Of a stretch of DNA of 64,000 nucleotides, positions 19,733 to 28,244 are shown piece after piece (position 1 is the stretch's first letter; each line of letters opens with the position of its first letter). The stretch comes from Lawsonibacter asaccharolyticus (lineage in GTDB: Bacteria; Bacillota; Clostridia; Oscillospirales; Oscillospiraceae). The position numbers and the translations under genes were made by a program. Under the pieces are notes generated by a model. That model was not told the DNA's origin, searched no databases, and saw only the letters and a list, made by a program, of their open reading frames with translations. The stretch covers positions 1,364,001-1,428,000 of the forward strand of contig BFBT01000001.1 in the NCBI GenBank assembly GCA_003112755.1. Reading direction: 5' to 3'.

Positions 19733-21073
19733 GGGCGCGCAAAGCGCGCCCGCCGTTTTCCACGAGCGGCCCTGGTCTTTACGTAGGGGCGGGTCTTGCC
19801 CCCGCCCGTTTTCATCCGAAGGATGCCCAAAAGGGGTTCCGCCCCGCAGGACAGAACCCCTCTGGGACAGGGACGGGGGTAGAAAGACCCCTCATCTGTC
19901 ACGGCATATGCCGTGACACCTTCCCCCCTGTGGGGGGAAGGCTTTTCGGGCGGCTGGAAGCCGCCCCCTACGGGGTCCCCTTCGGTCTTTGCGTAGGGGT
20001 GCGCATTGTGCGCCCGCCGTTTTCCACGAGCGGCCCTGGTCTTTACGTAGGGACGGGTCTTGCCCCCGCCCGTTTTCATCCGAAGGATGCCCGAAAGGGG
20101 TTCCGCCCCGCAGGACAGAACCTCTCTGGGACAGGGACAGGGGTAGAAAGACCCCTCATCCGTCACGGCATATGCCGTGACACCTTCCCCCCTGTGGGGG
20201 GAAGGCTTTTCGGGCGGCTGGAAGCCGCCCCCTACGGGGTCCCCTTCGGTCTTTGCGTAGGGGTGCGCATTGTGCGCCCGCCGTTTTCCACGAGCGGCCC
20301 TGGTCTTTACGTAGGGGCGGGTCTTGCCCCCGCCTGTTTTCATCCGAAGGATGCCCGAAAGGGGTTCCGCCCCGCAGGACAGAACCCCTCTGGGACAGGG
20401 ACGGGGGTAGAAAGACCCCTCATCCGTCACGGCATATGCCGTGACACCTTCCCCCCTGTGGGGGGAAGGCTTTTCGGGCGGCTGGAAGCCGCCCCTACGG
20501 GGACCCCTTCAGTCTTTGCGTAGGGGTGCGCATTGTGTGCCCGCCGTTTTCCACGAGCGGCCCTGGTCTTTACGTAGGGGCGGGGCAAGCCCCGCCCGTT
20601 TTCATCCGAAGGATTCCCGAAAGGGGTTCCGCCCCGCAGGACAGAACCCCTCTGGGACAGGGACGGGGGTAGAAAGACCCCTCATCTGTCACGGCATATG
20701 CCGTGACACCTTCCCCCCTGTGGGGGGAAGGCTTTTCGGGCGGCTGGAAGCCGCCCCTACGGGGTCCCCTTCAGTCTTTGCGTAGGGGCGCGCATTGTGC
20801 GCCCGCCGTTTTCCACGAGCGGCCCTGGTCTTTACGTAGGGACGGGTCTTGCCCCTGCCCGTTTTCATCCGAAGGATGCCCGAAAGGGGTTCCGCCCCGC
20901 AGGACAGAACCCCTCTGGGACAGGGACGGGGGTAGAAAGACCCCTCATCCGTCACGGCATATGCCGTGACACCTTCCCCCCTGTGGGGGGAAGGCTTTTC
21001 GGGCGGCTGGAAGCCGCCCCTACGGGGTCCCCTTCGGTCTTTGCGTAGGGGCGCGCAAAGCGCGCCCGCCGTT
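19733..21073 (+). repeat. Tandem array of five ~263-bp palindrome-rich repeats
   Basis: The landmark CGCCGTTTTC recurs at 19751, 20015, 20279, 20542, 20804 and in truncated form at 21067, i.e. five units of 262-264 bp that differ at few positions. Each unit holds the perfect palindrome GTCACGGCATATGCCGTGAC, the CCTTCCCCCC/GGGGGGAAGG hairpin, a GGGCGGCT/AGCCGCCC hairpin, a GC-rich stem near GCGCGC, and a TTACGTAGGGGCGGG block. Open frames across it (for example peptides like GAGLAPAR and TPSPLWGEG) repeat with the unit and are not genes. Confidence 0.9.
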
Positions 21074-21136
21074 TCACATCGACCATTCCACAGGGCCCAC
21101 CGGCCTCCTGTGGAAAATTTTCTAGGGTCAGAAGAG

Positions 21137-21176
21137 AGCCCGGAAAAACCCTGTGGTTTTCCCGGGCCCTGTTTTT
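21137..21176. terminator. Hairpin between the repeat array and the oxidoreductase gene
   Basis: AGCCCGGAAAA and TTTTCCCGGGC-type arms over a 9-nt loop, then CCTGTTTTT on the plus strand. It lies just past the 3' end of the minus-strand oxidoreductase gene; direction of use is uncertain. Confidence 0.4.
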
Positions 21177-21188
21177 GATATCCTTTGC

Positions 21189-22331
21189 TCACACCTGGGT
21201 CCAGACGTTCCCGTCCTCCTGGCTCTTCAGGCAGGCCTCGATAAATTTCAGCCCCTGGATGCCGTCATCGATATCGGAGTAGGGGAAGGGCCGCTCATCT
21301 TTGCCCTCCTTCCGGGACAGCAGATGGGAACAGTAACCCCGGTAGAAGTTGGCGAACAGGGAGTGGAAGGCCTCCGGCATCCCCTTGGGGAGGCGGCAGG
21401 ACTTCCGGGCCTGGGGATCACAGTAGTCATAATTGGCCGACCAGATCTGGGTGGGCTGTCCGGCGATGTCCACCCGGAGCTCCATGAAATCGTGGGCGTT
21501 CCACTCCATGCCCCCTTTGTCGCCGTAGATGCGCACCTTCATGCAGCAGCTCTTGCCCACCATGGCGAAGGAGGTCCAAAAGATGCCCGCTGCCCCGTTG
21601 TCGTAGTCGATGAGCACCTGGGCATCGCTCTCCACCGGCACATAATCCGGGATGGAGCGCAGGCGGGCCAGCACCCGCACGGGCTTGAGGCCGGTGACCT
21701 TGCTGATGAGATACTCCACATGGGTGCCGATGTCCGCGATCACTCCAGAGGGGCCGCAGATGGCCGGATCGACCCGCCAGGTCAGGCCGTCCTTTCCCCG
21801 GAGGGCAGTGTTCAGCCCCACCCATTCCTGGGGATACTCGGCGGCGATGGTGTGGATCTTTCCCAGCACCCCGTCAGCGATCATCTTTTTGGCCTGCTCC
21901 AGAATGGCGTAGTGGGCATAACTGTAAGACACGCCGAACAGAAGATCTTTTTCCTGGGCCAGGGCCTTCAGCTCCTCCGACTCCCGGCTGGTGAAGGTGA
22001 CGGGTTTGTCGCAGACAATGTGGAAGCCGTGGGCAATGATGTCCTTGACGATCTCGTAGTGGGTGTTGTTGGGGGTGGCCACCACCACAAAGTCCAGCCG
22101 GTCCTCCCCGGTGCGCTTGGCTTCCTCCTCCAGCATGGTGTGGTAGTCGGGATAGATGCGGCCGGGCTCCACCCCCCATTTCTCTCCGGCCTCCAGATTT
22201 TTATCCCAGTGGCGGGAGAAACAGCCCGCCTTCAGTTCGGCCAGGTCGTCGAACTGGGCCCCGATGCGGTGGATATCTCCGATCAGGGCGCCGTTCCCGC
22301 CCCCGACCATTGCGAATTGCAGCTTTTTCAT
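21189..22331 (-). CDS. Gfo/Idh/MocA family oxidoreductase
   Basis: The 380-residue NAD(P)-dependent enzyme starts MKKLQFAMVGGGNGALIGDI, a Rossmann glycine loop, and has the family EKP-like motif as CDKPVT (about residue 100) and a C-terminal alpha/beta domain with GVIADIGTHVEYL, where His is the likely catalytic residue. Such enzymes oxidise or reduce sugars, inositols or amino-sugars; the substrate is unknown. The start at ATG 22331 has CAGGAGGT upstream. It is divergent from the TPP-riboswitch operon and stands alone on its strand. Confidence 0.88.
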   Translation of the reverse strand: MKKLQFAMVGGGNGALIGDIHRIGAQFDDLAELKAGCFSRHWDKNLEAGEKWGVEPGRIYPDYHTMLEEEAKRTGEDRLDFVVVATPNNTHYEIVKDIIAHGFHIVCDKPVTFTSRESEELKALAQEKDLLFGVSYSYAHYAILEQAKKMIADGVLGKIHTIAAEYPQEWVGLNTALRGKDGLTWRVDPAICGPSGVIADIGTHVEYLISKVTGLKPVRVLARLRSIPDYVPVESDAQVLIDYDNGAAGIFWTSFAMVGKSCCMKVRIYGDKGGMEWNAHDFMELRVDIAGQPTQIWSANYDYCDPQARKSCRLPKGMPEAFHSLFANFYRGYCSHLLSRKEGKDERPFPYSDIDDGIQGLKFIEACLKSQEDGNVWTQV

Positions 22332-22477
22332 AGAGAGACCTCCTGACGGATTGTGTAAAGTGTACAAGAAATCGTCTTCAGGATACCACGCAGGGCGGCA
22401 GGTGTCTAATAGTATCCAGTCATGGACCCATTCAAAGGGCACATACAAGAGGGGAGTGGATAGAGAAAAGAGCACGC

Positions 22478-22507
22478 TTGACAAGGCCCGTCCCTTTGGG
22501 ATACAAT
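22478..22507 (+). promoter_or_regulatory. Sigma-A promoter of the thiT operon
   Basis: TTGACA (22478-22483) and TACAAT (22502-22507) with 18-bp spacing. The predicted transcript start is about 20 nt before the TPP aptamer. Confidence 0.8.
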
Positions 22508-22532
22508 AACTTTGACCGCAGACAATCGAACA

Positions 22533-22625
22533 CAGGGGCGCTGGGAGCTATTCCCGGCTGAGATGGAAGCGAATCGCAGCTCCAGTCCCTTGACCTGATC
22601 CGGGTAATGCCGGCGTAGGGAGTGA
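22533..22625 (+). promoter_or_regulatory. TPP riboswitch (THI element)
   Basis: The aptamer shows the conserved blocks in order: GGGGCGCTGGG near 22535, GGCTGAGATGG at 22557-22566, CCTTGACCTGATC-type block at 22588-22600, and GGGTAATGCCGGCGTAGGGA at 22602-22621. Downstream, ATACCGCA (22652-22659) pairs with TGCGGTAT (22677-22684), forming a stem 12 nt before the thiT ribosome site, but no T-run follows, so the expression platform may act on translation. It is expected to reduce thiT expression when thiamine pyrophosphate is plentiful. Confidence 0.92.
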
Positions 22626-22706
22626 ACGATCCATATGTCGTCCTCTTCATACCGCACGCACCCGTTCGGATGTGCTGCGGTATCTTGATTTCAGGAGGAA
22701 ACGACG

Positions 22707-23267
22707 ATGAACCGACATTCCCGCTCTACCCGCGCCCTTGTGGAGGCCGCGCTGATGATCGCGCTGGCCACCATCCTGGGCTACTTCCGGCTGTACCGCT
22801 TTCCCCAGGGGGGGTCTGTGGACTTTGCCATGGTGCCCATCCTGATCTACTGCCTGCGCTGGGGCCCGGCCTGGAGCCTGAGCTGCTGCTTTGTCAACGG
22901 TGTGCTCCAGTTCTTCCTGGGCGGAGGGATCGCTCTATCCTGGCAGTCCATGCTGCTGGACTATGTGGTGGCTTATACGCTGGTGTTCCTCTGCGGCTTT
23001 GCCGCGGGGAAGAAGCTGGGCTGGCTGTGGGGCACCCTCCTGGCCGGGCTGGGACGGTGGGTATCTCTCACCCTGTCCGGCGGCCTGCTGTGGTATATGT
23101 ATATGCCGGAGGAATTTTTGGGACTGCCCATGGTGGACCCCTGGGTCTACTCCATGATCTTTAACGGCGTGCTGATCGTTCTCGTGACTGTGGTCAACCT
23201 GATCGTTCTGGGGATCTTTCAGTCCGTCCCCGCTCTGCGGCAGAAGCTGCTGACGAAACAGAATTGA
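22707..23267 (+). CDS. thiT: Thiamine ECF transporter S-component ThiT
   Basis: A 186-residue membrane protein with six hydrophobic segments; ALVEAALMIALATILGYFRL and DFAMVPILIYCLRWGPAWSL match the ThiT family, where these regions line the thiamine pocket. It would work with a shared ECF module (EcfA/A'/T) not present here. It lies directly behind a TPP riboswitch, which supports the substrate. AGGAGGAAAC precedes ATG 22707. Confidence 0.92.
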   Translation: MNRHSRSTRALVEAALMIALATILGYFRLYRFPQGGSVDFAMVPILIYCLRWGPAWSLSCCFVNGVLQFFLGGGIALSWQSMLLDYVVAYTLVFLCGFAAGKKLGWLWGTLLAGLGRWVSLTLSGGLLWYMYMPEEFLGLPMVDPWVYSMIFNGVLIVLVTVVNLIVLGIFQSVPALRQKLLTKQN

Positions 23268-23277
23268 GGTTTTTTCT

Positions 23278-24084
23278 TTGGGAAAATTCGACGGTGTCCT
23301 GCTGGTCAGTGATTTTGACGACACGCTGTATGACAGCCACTGTCAGGTGCCCCGGCGGAATTTGGAGGCCCTGGACCGCTTCCTCGCCCAGGGGGGGCGT
23401 TTTACCGTGGCCACCGGCCGCGCCCACCGGACCTTCGCTCCCTATGTCCATCTGGCCCCCGTCAATGCCCCGGTGGTCCTCTCCAACGGGTCGGCCATCT
23501 ATGACTTCCAAAAAGACGAATTTCTGGTGCAGACCTATCTGTCTCCCAGTGCGCCTCAGGACTTGGATGGGGTGATGGAGGCATTTCCACAGCTGGGGAT
23601 GGAGGCCTACCACGGGGAGGATATCTATGTGTTCCGACCCAACTGGATCACAGACCTGCACATGAAAAAGGTGGGCACCGACTACACCGTCTGTCCCATT
23701 CGGGAGATGCCTACGCCCTGGACCAAAGCCATCCTCCAGCAGGACCACGGGGTGCTGAAGGAGGTGCAGAGCTGGCTTCTGGACCGCTTCCCCCGCCGGT
23801 ATGAGGCTATTTTTTCCAACCACGTGTACCTGGAGATCACCGACCATGGGTGCAACAAGGGGGGAATGGTGGCCCGGCTGGCCCAGATGCTGGGGATCGC
23901 CCGAGAAAATATCTACTGCGTGGGAGACAACCAGAACGACATCCCCATGATGGCACTGTCCGCCGTCCCCTTTGCCCCTGCCAACTGTGCCCAGGAGGTG
24001 AAGGACTGGGGAGCCCATATCCTGTGTCACTGCGACGACGGCGTGATCGGGGATATCGTGGAGATCCTGGAGCAGCGATATTAA
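23278..24084 (+). CDS. HAD-superfamily hydrolase (Cof-type)
   Basis: The 268-residue protein has the HAD motifs: DFDDTLYD near residue 12, a motif II region VATGRAHRT, lysine in CNKGGMVARL, and GDNQNDIPMM with the acidic pair of motif IV. The cap is of the Cof/C2 type. The start is TTG 23278 with GAGG upstream. Ten bases separate it from thiT, so it is in the TPP-controlled operon; dephosphorylation of a thiamine phosphate is a reasonable inference but not shown. Confidence 0.85.
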   Translation: MGKFDGVLLVSDFDDTLYDSHCQVPRRNLEALDRFLAQGGRFTVATGRAHRTFAPYVHLAPVNAPVVLSNGSAIYDFQKDEFLVQTYLSPSAPQDLDGVMEAFPQLGMEAYHGEDIYVFRPNWITDLHMKKVGTDYTVCPIREMPTPWTKAILQQDHGVLKEVQSWLLDRFPRRYEAIFSNHVYLEITDHGCNKGGMVARLAQMLGIARENIYCVGDNQNDIPMMALSAVPFAPANCAQEVKDWGAHILCHCDDGVIGDIVEILEQRY

Positions 24085-24099
24085 AAATATTGGAAAGAG

Positions 24100-24135
24100 A
24101 AAGATCCACCGCCAAAAAATGGCGGTGGATCTTTT
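24100..24135 (+). terminator. Terminator of the thiT operon
   Basis: AAAGATCCACCGCCA and TGGCGGTGGATCTTT arms pair perfectly around a short A-rich loop; a short T-run follows. Confidence 0.85.
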
Positions 24136-24186
24136 GTAACGAAATGGGGGAGATGCCGTCTTATCTGTGGAAAGGGAGGTGAGGGC

Positions 24187-24648
24187 GTGATCGATTTTGA
24201 AGAAGTTTACCGGGACTATCTGGAGGACGTCTACCGATTTTCTCTGGCCCTGTGCCGGGACCCGGTACTGGCGGAGGAGCTGACCCAGGAGACCTTTTTC
24301 CGGGCGCTGGAGCATATCGGCCAGTTCCGGGGGGAGTGCACCCTGCGGGTCTGGCTGTGCCAGATCGCCAAGCACGCCTGGCTGACCCACTGCCGCAGGC
24401 AGAGAAGGCGGGAGCCGGAGCCGGAGCTCCGGGAGGAGGGGCCGGAGGAGCGGCTGGCGCAGAAGGAGACTGCCATGGAAGTCCACCAGGTACTCCACAG
24501 CCTGCCCGAGCCCTATCGGGAGGTCTTTGCCCTGCGGGTGCTGGGGGAGCTGTCCTTCCGGGAGATAGGAGCACTGTTCCATAAGACGGAGAGCTGGGCC
24601 CGGGTCACTTTTCACCGGGCCAGACTAAAAATCAAGGAGGCATTATGA
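24187..24648 (+). CDS. ECF-type RNA polymerase sigma factor
   Basis: A 153-residue sigma-70 family protein with region 2 (YRDYLEDVYRFSLALCRDPV and ELTQETFFRALEHI) and region 4 (LPEPYREVFALRVLGELSFR, then EIGALFHKTESWARVTFHRA). Region 3 is absent, as in extracytoplasmic-function sigmas. The start is GTG 24187 behind GGGAGGTGA. The stop overlaps the anti-sigma start in ATGA, so the two are coupled. Confidence 0.9.
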   Translation: MIDFEEVYRDYLEDVYRFSLALCRDPVLAEELTQETFFRALEHIGQFRGECTLRVWLCQIAKHAWLTHCRRQRRREPEPELREEGPEERLAQKETAMEVHQVLHSLPEPYREVFALRVLGELSFREIGALFHKTESWARVTFHRARLKIKEAL

Positions 24649-25349
24649 TGAATCAGCCCTGTCCCATGATCCAGGATCTGCTGCCCCTGTACGTGGACCA
24701 GATCTGCAGCCAGGAGAGCCGCCGGGCGGTGGAGGAGCATGTGGAGAACTGTCCCCTCTGCCGTGCCCGGCTGGAGGAGCTGCGCCGGGAAGACCCGCTG
24801 CCCCCGCCAGAGCAGGACCGGGAGCAGTCGAAGGCCCGGGTGCTGGCCGGGGTAAAAAGGCAGCTGAGAAGGAAAAAGCTGTGTTTCTCCGCTCGGGTGC
24901 TGGCCGGTGCGGCAGCCCTGGGCGTGGCGGTCTGGCTGTTGGTCTTTCGCTTCCAGACACCCATCCCCTATTCACAGGATATCCGCATCCAGGAGGTGGA
25001 GCCGGCTTTCCACATGAAATATCTGGGCCGGGATTACGCCGGCCTGGAGGTCCTGTTCCGGGTGACGGAGGAGGGCGGGGAGACCATCCGAAGGGTCTAT
25101 CTCTGCTATACCGGCAGCCTGTGGACCCGGTATCTCTCTCCCGGCTCCCCATACCACGAAAGTGTGGGGATCAACAACGGCATCGTCCTGGACACCAGAC
25201 ACGGGACGGTGATCCCCCTCCCCTTCGACGGCGGGGCGGATCAGGTCTGGTATCTGGCCGGGGACCTGGAGGAGCTGGAGGATCTGGACGAGGCCTCCTT
25301 CCAGGCGCAGGCCGGAGACGCGGTGCTGCTCTGGGAGAGGCAGGGGTGA
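24645..25349 (+). CDS. Zinc-finger anti-sigma factor, membrane-anchored
   Basis: A 234-residue protein with an N-terminal zf-HC2 motif (HVENCPLCRARL) typical of ZAS anti-sigma factors, one membrane segment (about residues 86-104, VLAGAAALGVAVWLLVF), and an extracytoplasmic domain of about 130 residues with no clear family. It should hold the preceding sigma factor inactive at the membrane; the signal is unknown. Overlaps the sigma gene by 4 bp. Confidence 0.85.
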   Translation: MMNQPCPMIQDLLPLYVDQICSQESRRAVEEHVENCPLCRARLEELRREDPLPPPEQDREQSKARVLAGVKRQLRRKKLCFSARVLAGAAALGVAVWLLVFRFQTPIPYSQDIRIQEVEPAFHMKYLGRDYAGLEVLFRVTEEGGETIRRVYLCYTGSLWTRYLSPGSPYHESVGINNGIVLDTRHGTVIPLPFDGGADQVWYLAGDLEELEDLDEASFQAQAGDAVLLWERQG

Positions 25350-25365
25350 CACAAGAGGGCCAGGG

Positions 25366-27070
25366 TCAGGGGAGAAGAGAGAGAAGGGCCTCCCCCTCCG
25401 CCCGGGTCAGGGTATCCTGGGGATGAAAGGCGCCGTTTTGAGTGTCCAGGCCGCCGGCGGATACCGCCCATTGGGCGGCGTCCAGCGCCCAGGAGGCGAT
25501 GGAGCCGGCGTCCGTCAGCTCGGCGGTGCCGGAGGGGGCCATCCCCAGGAGCCGGGCGGTCTGCCAGACCATGGCAGCTCCCTCCTGGCGGGTGACCGGA
25601 CGGGAGGCTTGGAACATGGCCTCCCCGGTGCCGGAGGCCACCCCCGAGGAGAGAGCCCAGCAGACGCCCGGGGCATACCAGGCACAGGGGAGCAGATCAG
25701 ACAGACTCTGCATGGGTGCCTGGGTGTCCAGGCCGGCCTGTTCCGCAGCCTGCCGGAGCAGCTCGGTCAGCCGGCCCCGGCTGAGCGGGGCATCGGGCCG
25801 CTCCTGGGGCTGGAAGGGCTCTGTGCGGGCGCACAGGGCGTCCACCAAGGTATCCTGGCCCGCCAGGTAGTCTTCCAGAGTCTGATAGACGGTCACGTCG
25901 GGCTGGATGGGCTCCACTCCCAGCCCGGCGGCGCACTCCAGAAGGGTGCCTGTGTCAATAAATTTGGTGGACATGGACACCCGGACCCCCGTGTTGGGGA
26001 GGGTGAAGGAGCCGGTGGAGCCGAAGTGGTCCACGCTGCCGCTGGTGGGCTCACCGGCCAGCCCGCCGCCCATCTCCCGGATCTCCAGGGCGTTGATGCT
26101 GGCGGAGGAGAAGGTGGCCTCCCCCACCAGCCCCCACAGCTCCAGCTCCCCGCTGCGGACCAGGGGGGCCAGCTCCATCAGCAGGGGGATGATGACCCCG
26201 TCGGAGCCGCCGCCGTTGTTCCGCAGATCCAAAAGAAGGACGGAATAGCTCCCCTGCTCCAGGTCGGCCATGACCTGAGCAGTGAAGGTCTCCATGGGCA
26301 GCTCTGGGTCCTCCTTGCACTGGTTGTATTGGATATAGTAGGTGCGGCTGTCCAGGGGCAGAGAGAAATAGTAGGTCCCCTTCTGGTAATCAGTGGGGGC
26401 GCTGCTGGGACAGGCCATTGATCTCCGGCCAGCCGGACTGGTCCTGCATGGAGAGAGGGGAGAGGGTGATAGACGTGCCGTTTTCCAAGGTGAGGGTCAG
26501 ATCCTCCTCGGGCTTGAGCAGTCCGCAGTAGACCATGATTTCCTGATGGCCGAACACCTGGGAGAGCTGCCGGCGCAGCTTGATCTCGTTGTCCGCGGAG
26601 ATCAGAGGGGCCATCTTCTCCTGTACCTGATCCATGGAGAAGCCGTTGACGGAGGTCACCTGCTGGCCAAGAGCACCCTGGTGGGAGGCGTCCACCTGGT
26701 AGAGCACCCAGTCCCCGTCCATCCACTTCACAGACACGGGAAACATATGTCCGCTGCTGAGAATAGAGTTAAGATTTGTGGTGGTGTGGGAATCCCCAAT
26801 GAGGGCTACCAGGGACTGGAGATCCAGCCCAAAACTCATGCTGTCCTCTGTGTCTATCCGGGCCTCGATCTGAGCGATGCGGGCAAGGAACTCCTGCTCC
26901 GGCGTATTGGTGAAGGGGCCGGGGTGGCGATCCCGGATGGTCTGATAGAGCAGCTCCAGGTCTTCCTGCCTGCCAGCCTGCTCCTCCGCCGCAGGGGCGG
27001 CAAAAGTGGGAATGGCCAGGGCCAGAGAACAGGCCAGAGCGAGAGCGGTAACGGTCTTGGCAAAGCGCAT
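25366..27070 (-). pseudogene. S41 family peptidase with C-terminal SLH-like region, split by a frameshift
   Basis: Two overlapping frames together make one exported S41 peptidase. The upstream part (start ATG 27070, RBS GGGAGG) has a signal peptide and the N-terminal region to LSQQRPH, stopping at 26390. The downstream part resumes at SSAPTDYQKG and holds the protease core (VLLLDLRNNGGGSDG, TFSSASINALEI with the probable nucleophile Ser) and about 100 residues resembling S-layer homology repeats. The switch fits one extra base in a run of five G (26395-26399 plus strand). It could be a real mutation, phase variation or a read error. Confidence 0.75.
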
Positions 27071-27246
27071 GGTGATTCCTCCCAATTCTTGATGGTACTA
27101 TCCTATCAGGGGCGTTTTAAAGAAAATAAAAAATTTCCTTAAGATTATATGAAATTTGGGACAGCTTCAATCCGGGAATCCCTCTGTCATGGCCCAGGCG
27201 GCTGGAACTATCATACCTGGTTCGAATGGCAGGAACAAGAAAAAAA

Positions 27247-27282
27247 CACCAGGTCAGCGCCAAATACGGCGCTGGCCTGGTG
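27247..27282 (-). terminator. Terminator of the sugar-acid operon
   Basis: CACCAGGCCAGCGCC-type arms (27247-27261 and 27268-27282) around a 6-nt loop; on the minus strand the hairpin is followed by TTTTTTCTTG. It lies 12 bp after the last operon gene. Confidence 0.9.
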
Positions 27283-27294
27283 TCTGAGGAGAAA

Positions 27295-28176
27295 TCAAAA
27301 CATACCGGACGGGTTCCAGTCCCGAATCCCCAGCAGCTGATTGCACTGGTCAATAGGCATGAGCTGATCAAAAAAGGTTTTGCAGTCCCCTGTCTCCTTA
27401 AACTGCTGAATCAGGTCGGAGGCGGCTTTGCACCAGCGCATCAGAAGACCATTTGGCCATATGACGGCCCGAACCCCTGCCTGACGCAGCTCTTCCAGAG
27501 TAAAACAGACCTCAGGGCAAAATTCCATCAGGCAGTACAGAATGGGAACCTTTATTTGATCGCAGGCCCGTTTGACAGAATCCAGAGTCTCAAAGACCCC
27601 CTTTGAGGAGAAGAGAAAACCCATGTCTGCTCCGGCCTCTGCTGCCAGATTGAGACGCCGGATAGCCTCATCCTCTCCTTCCACCTCGGCGGCATCAGAG
27701 CGGGCAATAACTAAAAAGTTGGGATCTCTCCGAAAGGTCAGAGCGGTCTCTATTTTTCGAATAAAGACTTGGGCAGTTTCAATTTGGACGCCCTTCATGC
27801 CGCCGCATCGCTTTGGCGTGACCTGGTCCTCGAAATGCGCGCCGCAGATTCCGGCGGCCTCCAGGTCCCGCATAGTGCGGCGGACATTCAGCTCATTCCC
27901 ATAGCCTGTGTCCGCGTCGATAAGAAAGGGCAGATCCACACAGGAGGCAAGGTCCTGGGCGTGCTTTGTCTGTTCACATCCGCAGACAAGACCCAGATCC
28001 GGCACACCCAGCAGGCTGGCTGCTGCTGCCTGACCGCCCATGTAACAGCCGTCAAAAAAGTCAGCCGCCTGGGCGGCCCGGGCTGTAATGCCGTCGAAGG
28101 CTCCGCAGAGCACCTTCATCCGGGAGGAATCCATCATCTGGGACTTAAAATTGGCTCGTTTCTCCTGAACTGTCAT
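27295..28176 (-). CDS. Isocitrate lyase / PEP mutase superfamily lyase
   Basis: A 293-residue TIM-barrel protein of the ICL/PEPM superfamily. It has VLCGAFDGITARAAQAADFF, the metal-binding DADTGYG, HFEDQ, and the loop PKRCGGMKG, in which the cysteine matches the catalytic Cys of lyases in this group. Members cleave or form C-C or P-C bonds next to a carboxylate (isocitrate, methylisocitrate, dimethylmalate, oxaloacetate). The substrate here is unknown; it is the last gene of the TRAP-aldolase operon. Confidence 0.82.
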   Translation of the reverse strand: MTVQEKRANFKSQMMDSSRMKVLCGAFDGITARAAQAADFFDGCYMGGQAAAASLLGVPDLGLVCGCEQTKHAQDLASCVDLPFLIDADTGYGNELNVRRTMRDLEAAGICGAHFEDQVTPKRCGGMKGVQIETAQVFIRKIETALTFRRDPNFLVIARSDAAEVEGEDEAIRRLNLAAEAGADMGFLFSSKGVFETLDSVKRACDQIKVPILYCLMEFCPEVCFTLEELRQAGVRAVIWPNGLLMRWCKAASDLIQQFKETGDCKTFFDQLMPIDQCNQLLGIRDWNPSGMF

Positions 28177-28244
28177 AATATCAGGCTCCTTTTTTCTGAA
28201 AAGCCGTCCGGCAGGGCACTGTGGCTCTGGTTTATAGCCGGACT

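Noticed and set aside
19733..21073. CRISPR array
   Set aside because: Repeats are about 263 bp, directly adjacent without unique spacers, and no cas genes are present.
19720..21178. Several long open frames across the tandem array on both strands
   Set aside because: The predicted peptides repeat with the 263-bp DNA unit and consist of translated palindromes; no start signals or family resemblance.
25366..27070. Programmed ribosomal frameshift in the S41 gene
   Set aside because: No slippery heptamer with downstream structure typical of known cases is evident; a one-base change in a G run is the simpler explanation.
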